Assembly (NCBI RefSeq): GCF_033547095.1
Contig: NZ_CP137852.1
Location: forward strand, 2,907,501-2,971,500
Origin: Sediminicoccus rosea
GTDB lineage: Bacteria > Pseudomonadota > Alphaproteobacteria > Acetobacterales > Acetobacteraceae
Reading direction: 5' to 3'
DNA length: 64,000 nt
The position numbers and the translations under genes are program-made. A model generated the notes under the pieces. That model saw only the letters and a list, made by a program, of their open reading frames with translations. It ran no database searches and was not told the DNA's origin. This document shows, piece after piece, positions 26,133 to 34,049 of this stretch. The number at the start of each line of letters is the position of its first letter. Position 1 is the first letter of the stretch.

Positions 26133-26500
26133 GGCGCGTGGCAGACCGCTTCCACCCGGTTGCCGTCGGGGTCGCGCAGAAAGGCCGCATAGTAATGCGG
26201 GTGGTATTCGGGCCGCGGCCCGGGCGCGCCGTCATCCTGTCCGCCCGCGGCGAGGCCCGCCGCGTGGAAGGCCCGCACCGCCGCACGATCCCGGGCCCGG
26301 AAGGCCCAATGCCGGCGATCAGCCAGCACGCCCGGGCATTGCCGGACCGTCAGATAGCCCTCCCCGCTATCCCGCGCGCCATACCCGATGGCCCCGGCCT
26401 CCCGCCAGACACAGGGCACGCCGAGGGCCGCCATCACCGCGTCATAGAAGGGCGCGCTGCGCGCAAGCTCCGACACGGTGATGGAGACATGGTCCAGCAT
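26129..26500 (-). CDS. VOC (glyoxalase/bleomycin-resistance) family protein
   Basis: 123 residues with the VOC opening MLDHVSITVSELARSAPFYD and the closing segment AAFLRDPDGNRVEAVCH, whose Glu and earlier His are usual metal ligands. Members isomerise, cleave or bind small molecules through paired beta-alpha-beta modules. It overlaps the receptor gene before it and the permease after it by ATGA. An enzyme of this type inside an importer operon suggests that it processes the imported compound; no substrate can be read. Confidence 0.85.
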   Translation of the reverse strand: MLDHVSITVSELARSAPFYDAVMAALGVPCVWREAGAIGYGARDSGEGYLTVRQCPGVLADRRHWAFRARDRAAVRAFHAAGLAAGGQDDGAPGPRPEYHPHYYAAFLRDPDGNRVEAVCHAP

Positions 26501-28149
26501 CAGCGCACCCGCCACGCCTCGACCCAGAGGCTGGAGGGATTGAGATGTCCCGTCGGCCGCACGCCATCGAGCCAGGCCGGCCAGAGATGTGCATCCTGCC
26601 GGAACCAGAGCGGGAGCGCCGGCAGTTCCTCGGCATAGATCGCCTGCAGCCTGTGCCACAGCGCGCGGCGGCGCTCGCGGTCCAACTCCTGCGGCAGGGC
26701 TTCGAGCAGCGCGTCCATCTCGGCATTGCGGAAACCCGCGTAGTTCTGGCCGGACCAGTTGCGCTCGGCGCGCGGGATCTCGTCCGAATGGAGGCTCGAC
26801 CGCGGCACGCTCTCCGGCGCCGAGACCCAGGCGAACATCGCCGCCCCCTGGAAGCGGCGGCGGGAGAGCGTCTCGCCGAAGAGCACGCGCGGCGGCTCGT
26901 TGCGGATGCGCGCCTCCACGCCCACCTGCCGCCACTGCGCCTGGATCACCTGCTGCACCGCCTCGCGCGAGCGGTTGCCGGCGGTGGTCAGCAGCTCGAA
27001 GGAGAGGCGCTGGCCTTCGGCATTGCGGCGGATGCCGTCGGGGCCCGACGTCCAGCCCGCCTCCGTCAGCAGGGCGGCGGCGCGCGCCGGGTCATGCCCA
27101 TATCGGCGGACATCCGCGTCATGCGGCCAGTCGAGCGGGTTCACGCTGGTCTGTGCCACGGTCTGCCGCCCCTCGAAGAGGCGGGCCACGATCTGCCCGC
27201 GATCCAGCGCCAGCAGCAGCGCCTGGCGCACGCGGCGATCCGACAGCGCCGGGACATCGAGGTTCAGGTCCAGGTGCTCATAGATCAGGCCGGGGCGGTA
27301 TTCGGCGCGGAAGCGGCTGCCGGTGCGGCGGATCAGCGCGCTCGCCTGCTCGACCGGCAGGCCCAGTTCGCCCGCGATCATGTCCACCTGGCCGGCCAGC
27401 AGCTGCGCTTCCAACGCCGGGGTGCTCTCCACCGTGCGGATCACGATGCGGCGGAAGGCGGGGGCAGCGCCGGACCAATGCGGGTTGCGCTCCAGCGTGA
27501 TGGCGGAACCGGCCTGCACCTGGACGATGCGGTAAGGCCCGTTCCAGAGGCCGGGATTGGTGGGCTCCGTGTCATACAGGGTGCGTGTGCGGTAGCTGCG
27601 CGGATCGGACTGCCAGCGGGCGCGCTCCAGATGCGCGGGCAAGGGCGCGAAATCGCCGAGGCTCGCGAACTGGAAGGTCACGCGGTCGAATCGCAGGGTG
27701 AAGCTGCGCGCGTCCTCGGCGATGAATTCATAGGCGGAGCGGAAGAACTCGGCGGGGCCGATGCCCGTCGCACCCTCGCGCCCGGCATCATAGGTGAGGC
27801 GCAGATCCTCGGTGGTGACGGGCGTGCCATCGCCCCAGCGCAGCCCCTCGCGCAGGCGCCAGGTGACGCGCAGGCCAGGCTTGCCGTCGGGCGTCGTCTC
27901 CCGGACGGCGAGGCCGTTCTCCAGGGTGGGGATCGTCTCGCAGAGCAGGCAGATCAGTTGCCAGTCAGCGTCGTAGGCGGTGACCGGACGGCGGGTGAAG
28001 CCCAGCACATAGGACTTCGCCACCATGTTCTCGATGTTGGGGTGCAGCGTCGAGGGATACTGCGTGATGCCGATGGTCAGCGTGTCGCGCTGGGCTTGCG
28101 CCAGCGCGGGAAGCGCGAGGCAGGCCAGCGCGACAAGCCAGCGGATCAA
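26500..28149 (-). CDS. ABC transporter substrate-binding protein, peptide type (SBP_bac_5)
   Basis: About 549 residues from a TTG start that overlaps the pyrE stop (TTGA). AAGGCGGG precedes it, and the next Met lies beyond the signal peptide (IRWLVALACLALPALAQA). The mature protein shows the SBP_bac_5 pattern: ITQYPSTLHPNIENM, then WRLREGLRWGDGTPVT, then NLDVPALSDRRVRQAL. It is more distant from the four paralogs at 42950-49478 than they are from one another. It should capture a peptide-like or opine-like ligand in the periplasm for the permeases encoded two and three genes downstream. Confidence 0.88.
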   Translation of the reverse strand: MIRWLVALACLALPALAQAQRDTLTIGITQYPSTLHPNIENMVAKSYVLGFTRRPVTAYDADWQLICLLCETIPTLENGLAVRETTPDGKPGLRVTWRLREGLRWGDGTPVTTEDLRLTYDAGREGATGIGPAEFFRSAYEFIAEDARSFTLRFDRVTFQFASLGDFAPLPAHLERARWQSDPRSYRTRTLYDTEPTNPGLWNGPYRIVQVQAGSAITLERNPHWSGAAPAFRRIVIRTVESTPALEAQLLAGQVDMIAGELGLPVEQASALIRRTGSRFRAEYRPGLIYEHLDLNLDVPALSDRRVRQALLLALDRGQIVARLFEGRQTVAQTSVNPLDWPHDADVRRYGHDPARAAALLTEAGWTSGPDGIRRNAEGQRLSFELLTTAGNRSREAVQQVIQAQWRQVGVEARIRNEPPRVLFGETLSRRRFQGAAMFAWVSAPESVPRSSLHSDEIPRAERNWSGQNYAGFRNAEMDALLEALPQELDRERRRALWHRLQAIYAEELPALPLWFRQDAHLWPAWLDGVRPTGHLNPSSLWVEAWRVR

Positions 28150-28871
28150 CCCGCCTTGCCCTTGTGCGCCAGCGCCTCTTCCAGGCTGCCGACGCCGCCA
28201 TGCGCGCGGCTCCAGGCCACCGGATCCTCCAGGAACTTGCGCACGCCCGAGAGCGAGGCCTCGGGGAAATAGGCGCGCTCGCGGCAGACCTCCAGCACGT
28301 CCCACCAGGTGGCGAGGTGATGCAGCGAGAGGCCCATGGCCTTCATCTGCTCGAAGCTGCCGGGGAAGACGCCGTAGTAGAAGACCACGAAGGTGTGGGC
28401 GCATTTGGCGCCAGCCTCGCGCAGCGCCTCGGCGAAGCGGATCTTGCTGGCGCCATCGGTGGTGAGGTCCTCCACCAGCAGCGTCTCGCGCTCCACCGGC
28501 ACATCGCCCTCGATCAGCGCGTTGCGGCCGAAGCCCTTGGGCTTCTTGCGCACATAGGCCATGGGCAGGTTCATGCGGTCGGCGATCCAGGCGGCGAAGG
28601 GGATGCCGGCCGTCTCGCCGCCCGCGATGCTCTCGATCGTCTCGAAGCCGACATTGCGGTTGATCTTCTCGACGCCGAGGTCGCAGATGCGGGTGCGCGC
28701 GCGTGGGTAGGAGATGATCTTGCGGCAGTCGATGTAGACGGGCGACTTCCAGCCGGAGGTGAGGGTATAGGGTTCCTCGGGGCGGAAATTCACCGCCTTG
28801 ATCTCCAGCAGGATGCGCGCCGTGGTCAGTGCCGCGTCCCTGTCCCAATCCGAGGCGTGATGGCCGCTCAT
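28146..28871 (-). CDS. pyrE: orotate phosphoribosyltransferase
   Basis: 241 residues, somewhat longer than the roughly 210 of enterobacterial PyrE. The PRPP-binding loop TLLVEDLTTDGASK is intact and the substrate loop region LTSGWKSPVYIDCRK is recognisable, along with YVRKKPKGFGR. It converts orotate and PRPP to OMP in pyrimidine synthesis. The stop overlaps the TTG start of an ABC receptor gene, an unusual linkage of a housekeeping biosynthetic gene to an importer. It is divergent from the ELM1-family gene with 53 bases between starts. Confidence 0.93.
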   Translation of the reverse strand: MSGHHASDWDRDAALTTARILLEIKAVNFRPEEPYTLTSGWKSPVYIDCRKIISYPRARTRICDLGVEKINRNVGFETIESIAGGETAGIPFAAWIADRMNLPMAYVRKKPKGFGRNALIEGDVPVERETLLVEDLTTDGASKIRFAEALREAGAKCAHTFVVFYYGVFPGSFEQMKAMGLSLHHLATWWDVLEVCRERAYFPEASLSGVRKFLEDPVAWSRAHGGVGSLEEALAHKGKAG

Positions 28872-28924
28872 GTGTTCACTCCGATCCTGATGGCGTCTCG
28901 TAACGCCGGGCGCGTTCGCCGTCC

Positions 28925-29848
28925 ATGATCTGGGTTCTGGAAGATCCGCGCGCGGGCACGGCAGCCCAGGCGCTGGGCATTGCCGAGCGGCTGGGCCTTC
29001 CCTTCCGCCCTGTGCCGCTGCGCTTCGGCCCGCTCGCCAGGCTGCCCTGGCCCTGGCCGACACTGGCGGGCCTCGCGGACCGCACGGCCTTTGTGCCGCC
29101 CTGGCCGGGCCTGGTGATCTCCGCCGGGCGGCGCTCCGCGCCCGTGGCTCGCTGGCTGCGGCAGCGCGGCGCGCGGACGGTGCATGCGATGCGCCCGGGC
29201 TTCGGCGCGGATGATTTCGATCTGCTGGTGCTGGGCGCGCATGACCACCCCGCCCCGGCCCCGAATACCCTGGTGATCCAGGGCGCCGCGCATCGCCTGA
29301 CGCCCGCGGCGCTGGCGGCGGCGCCCGCCGCCTTCCCCGTATTCGCCGCGCTGCCGCGCCCCATCGTGACGCTGCTGCTGGGCGGGCCGGTGCGCGGCGA
29401 GGGCATGGACCCGGCGCGGGCCGCCGGCATCGCGCGGGAGGCCGCCGGCCTCGGCGCCAGCCTGCTGGTCACCGCCTCACGCCGCACCGGCACCGCCGCG
29501 ACCGAGGCGGTAGCAGGAGCCCTGAAAAATCTTCCCCACGTGCTGTATCCCTGGGGCGGGGCTGGAGCGAACCCCTATCTGGCCATGTTGGCCATGGCCG
29601 ACCGGCTTGTTGTCACAGGTGATTCCATTTCCATGGTCTCCGAGGCGCTGATGACCGAGGCGCCGATCCTGGTGGCCGATCCTGGCGGGCTCGGCGCGCG
29701 GCATCAGGCGATGATCGAAAGCCTGGTCACGGCCGGCCTTGCTGCCCGGCTGGGCGGCCCCCTGCCCCCGCCACGCGCGGCCCGTGATGAGACAGCGCGA
29801 ATCACGGCCGAGATCCGGGCGCGCGGCTGGGCCCCGGGGGGCGCATGA
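28925..29848 (+). CDS. ELM1-family protein (mitochondrial fission ELM1-like, DUF1022)
   Basis: 307 residues. The opening MIWVLEDPRAGTAAQALGIAERLG, the VISAGRRSAPVARWLRQ segment, the ARTVHAMRPGF turn and the C-terminal VTGDSISMVSEALMTEAPI form the ELM1/DUF1022 pattern. That pattern has a glycosyltransferase-B-like fold. The bacterial role is not established; the name comes from a plant mitochondrial protein. It is coupled by ATGA to the msrQ-like gene, as if the two act in the envelope together. Confidence 0.85.
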   Translation: MIWVLEDPRAGTAAQALGIAERLGLPFRPVPLRFGPLARLPWPWPTLAGLADRTAFVPPWPGLVISAGRRSAPVARWLRQRGARTVHAMRPGFGADDFDLLVLGAHDHPAPAPNTLVIQGAAHRLTPAALAAAPAAFPVFAALPRPIVTLLLGGPVRGEGMDPARAAGIAREAAGLGASLLVTASRRTGTAATEAVAGALKNLPHVLYPWGGAGANPYLAMLAMADRLVVTGDSISMVSEALMTEAPILVADPGGLGARHQAMIESLVTAGLAARLGGPLPPPRAARDETARITAEIRARGWAPGGA

Positions 29849-30675
29849 GCTTCACACCCTGGCGGGACCGTGCCGGGCGCCTCTCCGCCCTGCGCATCGC
29901 CACGCTGCTCATCATGACGCTGCCCGCGCTGCGGCTGCTGGCACTGTGGCTCACCGATGCGCTCGGCCCGGAGCCGCTGGAGGCTGCGACCCATGAAACC
30001 GGGCGCTGGGCCATCCGGCTGCTGGTGGCGACGCTGGCGGTGACACCGCTCGGCCGCGTGCTGGGCTGGCCCAGGCTCTTTCAGCTGCGGCGGATGCTGG
30101 GGCTGGGCGCGCTCGCCTGGGTGCTGCTGCACTTCGTGCTCTATATCGGCGATCAGAACTGGCGGCTGCTGCGCGTCGGCCTCGAGATCGTGAGCCGCGC
30201 CTATCTGACCATCGGCTTCGCCGCGCTGATGGGCCTCGTCATCCTCGGCTGGACCTCCACCGATGGCTGGATGAAGCGGCTCGGCCGCGGCTGGAAGCGG
30301 CTCCACCGGCTGGTTTTTCCGGTCATGCTGCTTGGGCTGCTGCATGCCTTCATCCAGTCGAAATCGGACATTTCCCGCGCGGTGGTGCTGGCGGGATTGC
30401 TGGTCTGGCTGCTCGGCTGGCGAGCCCTCCCCGCCCGTTGGCAGACGAACCTCGTGGCGCTGGCGGGGCTGAGCCTGGCCGCGCTGCTGGGCGGGGTGCT
30501 GATCGAATACCTCTGGTATTCGGCCTTCTCGAACCTGCCCGCCGGGCGCATCGCGCTGGCCAATCTGGACCTCGCCTTCGGCCCGCGGCCAGCCGTCCTG
30601 GCGGGGATGATCTGCGCCGGCGTCACGCTGCTCGCCGCCCTGCTCCCGCTCTGGCGGCGCCTCGCCCCGCGTTGA
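29845..30675 (+). CDS. msrQ: MsrQ-like heme-binding membrane protein
   Basis: 276 residues with about six transmembrane helices. His residues in WVLLHFVLYIGDQNW, LHRLVFPVMLLGLLHAF and nearby are expected heme ligands of the ferric-reductase-like MsrQ/YedZ family. MsrQ passes electrons from the quinone pool to MsrP, the periplasmic methionine sulfoxide reductase. No msrP gene is adjacent, unusual for this family. A C-terminal hydrophobic extension (VLAGMICAGVTLLAALLP) follows the core. The gene overlaps the ELM1-like gene by 4 bases. Confidence 0.82.
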   Translation: MSFTPWRDRAGRLSALRIATLLIMTLPALRLLALWLTDALGPEPLEAATHETGRWAIRLLVATLAVTPLGRVLGWPRLFQLRRMLGLGALAWVLLHFVLYIGDQNWRLLRVGLEIVSRAYLTIGFAALMGLVILGWTSTDGWMKRLGRGWKRLHRLVFPVMLLGLLHAFIQSKSDISRAVVLAGLLVWLLGWRALPARWQTNLVALAGLSLAALLGGVLIEYLWYSAFSNLPAGRIALANLDLAFGPRPAVLAGMICAGVTLLAALLPLWRRLAPR

Positions 30676-30679
30676 GGAG

Positions 30680-30973
30680 TCAGCGCGGCGGGCGCGGCTC
30701 GATCCAGAGCTGTGGTGGCGGGATGTATTGCGGCCAGGGCGGTGCATCGAGCTGCGGCAGCGTGGCCGGCGCCGGGCGGCAATCGGGGCGGAGCGCCCCG
30801 CAATCCCAGCGGAAGCCATCCGGCCGGCCGGTCAGCTGCCCACCCGCCTGATAGCGGCAGCGGCAAAGGCGGCCATCGAAGCAGGCGGTCATGCCCTCGC
30901 GTTCCGCCTGGCAGATCGGCACCTGGGCGGCGGCCGGCCAACTGAGGAGCAGGGCGAGGAACAGGATGCGCAT
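30680..30973 (-). CDS. small secreted Cys-rich protein, unknown function
   Basis: 97 residues: signal peptide (RILFLALLLSWPAAAQ, cut near residue 17), then six Cys residues at 21, 31, 37, 39, 58 and 65 that could form three disulfides in the periplasm. The C-terminal tail is Pro/Trp-rich and ends in basic residues. No family was recognised. It converges on msrQ with 4 bases between stops and stands alone on its strand; the terminator at 31011-31038 separates it from the cold-shock gene upstream. Confidence 0.68.
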   Translation of the reverse strand: MRILFLALLLSWPAAAQVPICQAEREGMTACFDGRLCRCRYQAGGQLTGRPDGFRWDCGALRPDCRPAPATLPQLDAPPWPQYIPPPQLWIEPRPPR

Positions 30974-31010
30974 GGCCGGACGCTGCGCCCGGGTGGGTAA
31001 AGAAACGCAA

Positions 31011-31038
31011 AAGGCCCCGCGATCACTCGCGGGGCCTT
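31011..31038 (-). terminator. Rho-independent terminator of the cold-shock gene
   Basis: Perfect 12-bp stem AAGGCCCCGCGA/TCGCGGGGCCTT with a 4-base loop. On the minus strand it is followed by TTTTGCGTTT. It starts 28 bases past the stop at 31066. Confidence 0.85.
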
Positions 31039-31065
31039 CGCCAAGCCAGCGCCGAGGCGCGAGGC

Positions 31066-31824
31066 TTACTTCATGCCGATCGCCTGGCGGCCGCGCTGGC
31101 CGTCACGCACGTCGAGCGAGACCTTCTCGCCCTGCGCGAGGTCGGTGCGGCCGGCGCGGGTGAGCACGGAGGAGTGCAGGAACACGTCCTGGCCGCCATC
31201 TTCCGGCGTCACGAAGCCGAAACCGCGGACCTGGTCGAACCACTTCACGGTGCCGTTCAGCGGATAGACGGGGCCGGTGCCCTCGTCGAAGTTGCGCCGC
31301 GGCGGACGGTCACCACCGCCACCGAAACCGCCGGAGCGCGGGGCGCCGAAGCCACCACCACCGCCGCCGAAGTCACGGCGCGGCGGACGGTCGCCGAAGC
31401 CACCCCCCCCACCGGGGCCACCGAAATCACGGCGCGGCGGACGATCGCCGAAGCCGCCGCCCGGGCCACCGAAATCGCGACGCGGCGGACGATCGCCGAA
31501 GCCGCCACCGGGGCCGCCGAAATCGCGGCGCGGCGGACGGTCGCCGAAGCCACCGCGCGAGGCACCGCCGCCGGGGCCGCGCTTGAGCTCGGTGATGCGG
31601 GTGACGAGGCGGCGGCCCTGCCGGTCCGAACCGATCTCGCACACCAGAATATCGTCGGTATCGGGCTGCTCGATGCCCGCATCCGTCAACGCGGATGCGT
31701 GGAAGAACACATCCTGCCCATCAGGGCCGAGCACGAAGCCGAAGCCCTTGCGCCCATTATACCACTTCACCTTGGCCTCGATCAGGCCAGTGTCACCGCC
31801 CGTAGGCGCATAATCGTCAGACAC
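31066..31824 (-). CDS. double cold-shock-domain protein with Arg/Gly repeat linker
   Basis: About 252 residues from GTG 31824 (GAAGAG just upstream); TTG 31836 is an alternative start. CSD1 (about 14-80) has KGFGFV and VFFHAS; CSD2 (about 190-252) has RGFGFV and VFLHSS, so both RNP1 and RNP2 nucleic-acid motifs are intact. Between them lie about 90 residues of near-perfect repeats (FGDRPPRRDFGGPG), an RGG/FG-rich disordered linker. CSD proteins bind single-stranded RNA or DNA and act as RNA chaperones. The linker resembles those of condensate-forming RNA-binding proteins. Single-gene unit with its own terminator. Confidence 0.9.
   Translation of the reverse strand: MSDDYAPTGGDTGLIEAKVKWYNGRKGFGFVLGPDGQDVFFHASALTDAGIEQPDTDDILVCEIGSDRQGRRLVTRITELKRGPGGGASRGGFGDRPPRRDFGGPGGGFGDRPPRRDFGGPGGGFGDRPPRRDFGGPGGGGGFGDRPPRRDFGGGGGGFGAPRSGGFGGGGDRPPRRNFDEGTGPVYPLNGTVKWFDQVRGFGFVTPEDGGQDVFLHSSVLTRAGRTDLAQGEKVSLDVRDGQRGRQAIGMK
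31291..31554 (-). repeat. in-frame 48-base tandem repeats encoding the Arg/Gly linker
   Basis: Three consecutive units encode the same 16 residues (GGFGDRPPRRDFGGPG), followed by two diverged units with Gly expansions. DNA identity between units is high, so copy number may vary between strains. The repeats are coding and without spacers, which excludes a CRISPR array. Confidence 0.88.
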
Positions 31825-31923
31825 GTCGCTCTTCAATCCACGCTAGTGTTCGCAGCCAAACGGGATGCTGGGCCGGCGGACCAAAACAATGCCACCGCTG
31901 ATTCGGAAATGCACGCAAAAAAC

Positions 31924-33180
31924 TCAGCGGAAGCGACGGGGCGAATAGGGTGCCGCCGGAATGGGCGCGGGCGTGCCCGCCAGCAGCGCCGCCAGAAGCT
32001 CGGCCGAGCGCGGCGCGGCGACCAGCCCCACATGGCCATGGCCGAAGCCATGCAGGATATCGGCACTGGCCGAGGCCGGGCCCAGGCAGGGAAGGCCATC
32101 GGGCATGGAGGGGCGGTGGCCCATCCAGAACTTCACCCGATCGGGCGGCAGCTCGCGCGGCAGGCCAGGAAAGCTGCGCAGCAAATGGTCGCGCAGGATT
32201 TCTGCGCGCTTCCAGTTGGGCGCGGCCTCCAACCCCGCGATCTCCACCTGGCCCGCCACGCGCAGGCCCGTCGCCGTCCAGGTCAGGCTCATCTTGCCGT
32301 CCGAGGGCATCATCGGTGTGCGCGGCCCGGCCTCCGCATCGGCGATCACGGCGTGGTAGCCGCGCTCGGTCTCCAGCGGCAGGTCATCGCCGGCCTCCCG
32401 CGCCAGGGCGCGCGAGTAGGCGCCGGCCGAGATCACCGCCTTGCCGGCCGGCACCTCGCCCTGGTCGGTGCGGATGGCCTTGAGGCGGCCGCCCTCGATC
32501 ACAAAGCCGGTCGCGCGCGCCGCGACACGCTTCATGCCCTGCGCCTCGGCCTGGGCGATGAGGGCCGCGACATAGGCGCCGGGGTTGAGGCAATGGCCCC
32601 CCTCCTCCACCACCACGCCGAAGGTGTAGCGACGGTCCAAATCGGGCTCACGCTGACGGAGTTCGTCCTCGCTCAGTTCGAGCCACTTCACGCCCGTCTC
32701 GCGCCGGACGCGCCAGGCCAGCGCCTCCGCCTCGAAATCCGCGCGGCTCGGATAGATGTAGAGCAGGCCGCGCCGCTCGATCAGGTGGCCGACACCGGCT
32801 TCCTCAGCCAGGGCCGCGTGCAGTTCCGGCGCGCCGGCGACCAGCGCGCGCAGCGCGTGCCCCGTCTTCATCACCCGCGCTTCGGTCCAGCCGGCCAGCA
32901 GGTAGCGCACCAGCCAAGGCGCGACCTTGGGCAGGTAGCTCCAGCGGATCGCGAGCGGGCCGAGCGGGTCGCTCAGGAATTTGGGTAGCTTCCTCCAGAG
33001 ACCGGGCACCGCGGGCGGCACGACGCTGGACGGGCTGAGCCAGCAGCCATTGCCATAGCTTGCCGCCTGTTCGCCGCCCGGGGCCTCCGGCTCGATCAGT
33101 GTGACGGCGAAGCCCGCGCGCTGCGCGGCGAGTGCCGTGCAGGCACCGACGATGCCGCCGCCGAGGATGGCAACGTGCAT
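31924..33180 (-). CDS. dadA: FAD-dependent D-amino-acid dehydrogenase-like oxidoreductase
   Basis: 418 residues with a DAO-type FAD fold. The dinucleotide site AILGGGIVGACTAL is at the N-terminus, and EQAASYGNGCWLSPSSVVP is close to the DadA pattern. C-terminal FWMGHRPSMPDGLPCLGP and the substrate-side GFGHGHVGL complete the match. DadA oxidises D-amino acids to keto acids and passes electrons to the respiratory chain. The start overlaps the stop of the HpxZ-like gene by one base (TAATG), so the two are coupled. The exact D-amino or imino-acid substrate is uncertain. A T-rich stretch follows the stop. Confidence 0.86.
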   Translation of the reverse strand: MHVAILGGGIVGACTALAAQRAGFAVTLIEPEAPGGEQAASYGNGCWLSPSSVVPPAVPGLWRKLPKFLSDPLGPLAIRWSYLPKVAPWLVRYLLAGWTEARVMKTGHALRALVAGAPELHAALAEEAGVGHLIERRGLLYIYPSRADFEAEALAWRVRRETGVKWLELSEDELRQREPDLDRRYTFGVVVEEGGHCLNPGAYVAALIAQAEAQGMKRVAARATGFVIEGGRLKAIRTDQGEVPAGKAVISAGAYSRALAREAGDDLPLETERGYHAVIADAEAGPRTPMMPSDGKMSLTWTATGLRVAGQVEIAGLEAAPNWKRAEILRDHLLRSFPGLPRELPPDRVKFWMGHRPSMPDGLPCLGPASASADILHGFGHGHVGLVAAPRSAELLAALLAGTPAPIPAAPYSPRRFR

Positions 33181-33575
33181 TACGTCCGCCCCGGATCGTT
33201 GTTGGTCAGCAGCGAGACATGCGCCGAAACCACGCGCCAGCCGATCTCGGGCAGGCGGACCATGATCTTCGTCTCCCGCCCGATCAGCCCGGTGCCGACG
33301 CGCTCATACTCCAGATGCGTGCAGGCGAAGTCCTGGCCGAAGCTGGTGATGTGGACCTTGCGCTGGACGCGCTTCGCATAGGCCTTCACGCTGGAGCGGA
33401 AGGCGCGGATCGCCTCAATCCCGTAGAGGATCTCGGTGATGCCGAATCGCACCGTGCGCGGATCGGCCCAGAAGATGCTGTCGAGCACCTCGGTGCGGTT
33501 GTTCATCAGCGCGTCCTCATATCGGTCGAAGACGGCACGGGCTTCGGCGATGACGCCGGGATCGTCGAGCTGCAT
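33180..33575 (-). CDS. hpxZ: HpxZ/AtzH-like SnoaL-fold protein
   Basis: 131 residues with the NTF2/SnoaL-like fold and the family signature: FDRYEDALMNNRTEVLDS, FWADPRTVRFG and FGQDFACTHLEYER. The group includes HpxZ of oxalurate (purine) breakdown and AtzH of cyanuric-acid degradation. Structural work on AtzH suggests amide-group removal from small nitrogen-rich compounds. Coupling to a DadA-like dehydrogenase points to degradation of an N-containing metabolite. No amidase gene, the usual neighbour, is present within the window. Confidence 0.82.
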   Translation of the reverse strand: MQLDDPGVIAEARAVFDRYEDALMNNRTEVLDSIFWADPRTVRFGITEILYGIEAIRAFRSSVKAYAKRVQRKVHITSFGQDFACTHLEYERVGTGLIGRETKIMVRLPEIGWRVVSAHVSLLTNNDPGRT

Positions 33576-33619
33576 CCGGAGATGTTACGCGGCTAGACTA
33601 TCCAGGGCTAGCTTGGGCC

Positions 33620-34045
33620 CTACCGGGAGCAACCGTTGCCGGGACCGCTTCGAAGGCGGACATCCTGTTCCAGCCAGAATTCCCGCGCTGCCGGCGGCAG
33701 CGGCTGATCGGGAAAGGCCTCCATCATCTGCGTGATCGCACCGGTGATCCATAACGCAGCGTCATCGGGACCCCATTCCTTGGCAGCCCCACGCGGGCCA
33801 GCGTGACGTAGCCATTGAATTGCATCGTTCGGCTTGGATCGCCTCGCGTCTTCGTCGCCGCGAGTCTCAATCAGGCTCTTGAAGATGTCGTAACGCGCCG
33901 ACGAGGCCTCACCCCGCAGGATGCCCTCTGCTGCGCTCGCCAGCGATATCGAAGCAGCCCATGACGCTGCGTGAAAGGCTCGGATGCTCCAGACAAGTTG
34001 TTCGGTGGCGGCGTCATGAACGCTGTAGAGCCGTTCAGTGGTCAC
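33620..34045 (-). CDS. hypothetical protein, possible HEPN-like helical fold, lower GC
   Basis: 141 residues from GTG 34045, four bases after the LysE-type stop. It appears mostly helical. An N-terminal segment (LVWSIRAFHAASWAASISLASAAEGIL), a middle NDAIQWLRHAG and a C-terminal AAREFWLEQDVRL recall a family of small HEPN-like proteins. The classical catalytic R-x4-6-H is not clear, so nuclease activity should not be assumed. Base composition is visibly lower in GC than neighbouring genes, suggesting later acquisition. No partner toxin or antitoxin gene is adjacent. Confidence 0.6.
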   Translation of the reverse strand: MTTERLYSVHDAATEQLVWSIRAFHAASWAASISLASAAEGILRGEASSARYDIFKSLIETRGDEDARRSKPNDAIQWLRHAGPRGAAKEWGPDDAALWITGAITQMMEAFPDQPLPPAAREFWLEQDVRLRSGPGNGCSR

Positions 34046-34049
34046 GGCC

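Noticed and set aside
24406-28149. Nickel importer (NikABC) identity
   Set aside because: The receptor lacks features that distinguish NikA, and no nickel enzyme or nik regulator is nearby; peptide-type naming is safer.
31291-31554. Regular direct repeats suggesting a CRISPR array
   Set aside because: Units are contiguous without unique spacers and encode an in-frame Arg/Gly linker of a cold-shock protein.
33592-33612. GCTAG/CTAGC dyad upstream of the HpxZ-like gene
   Set aside because: Arms are short and the loop is long; likeness to the arms at 24373-24410 is limited to a few bases.
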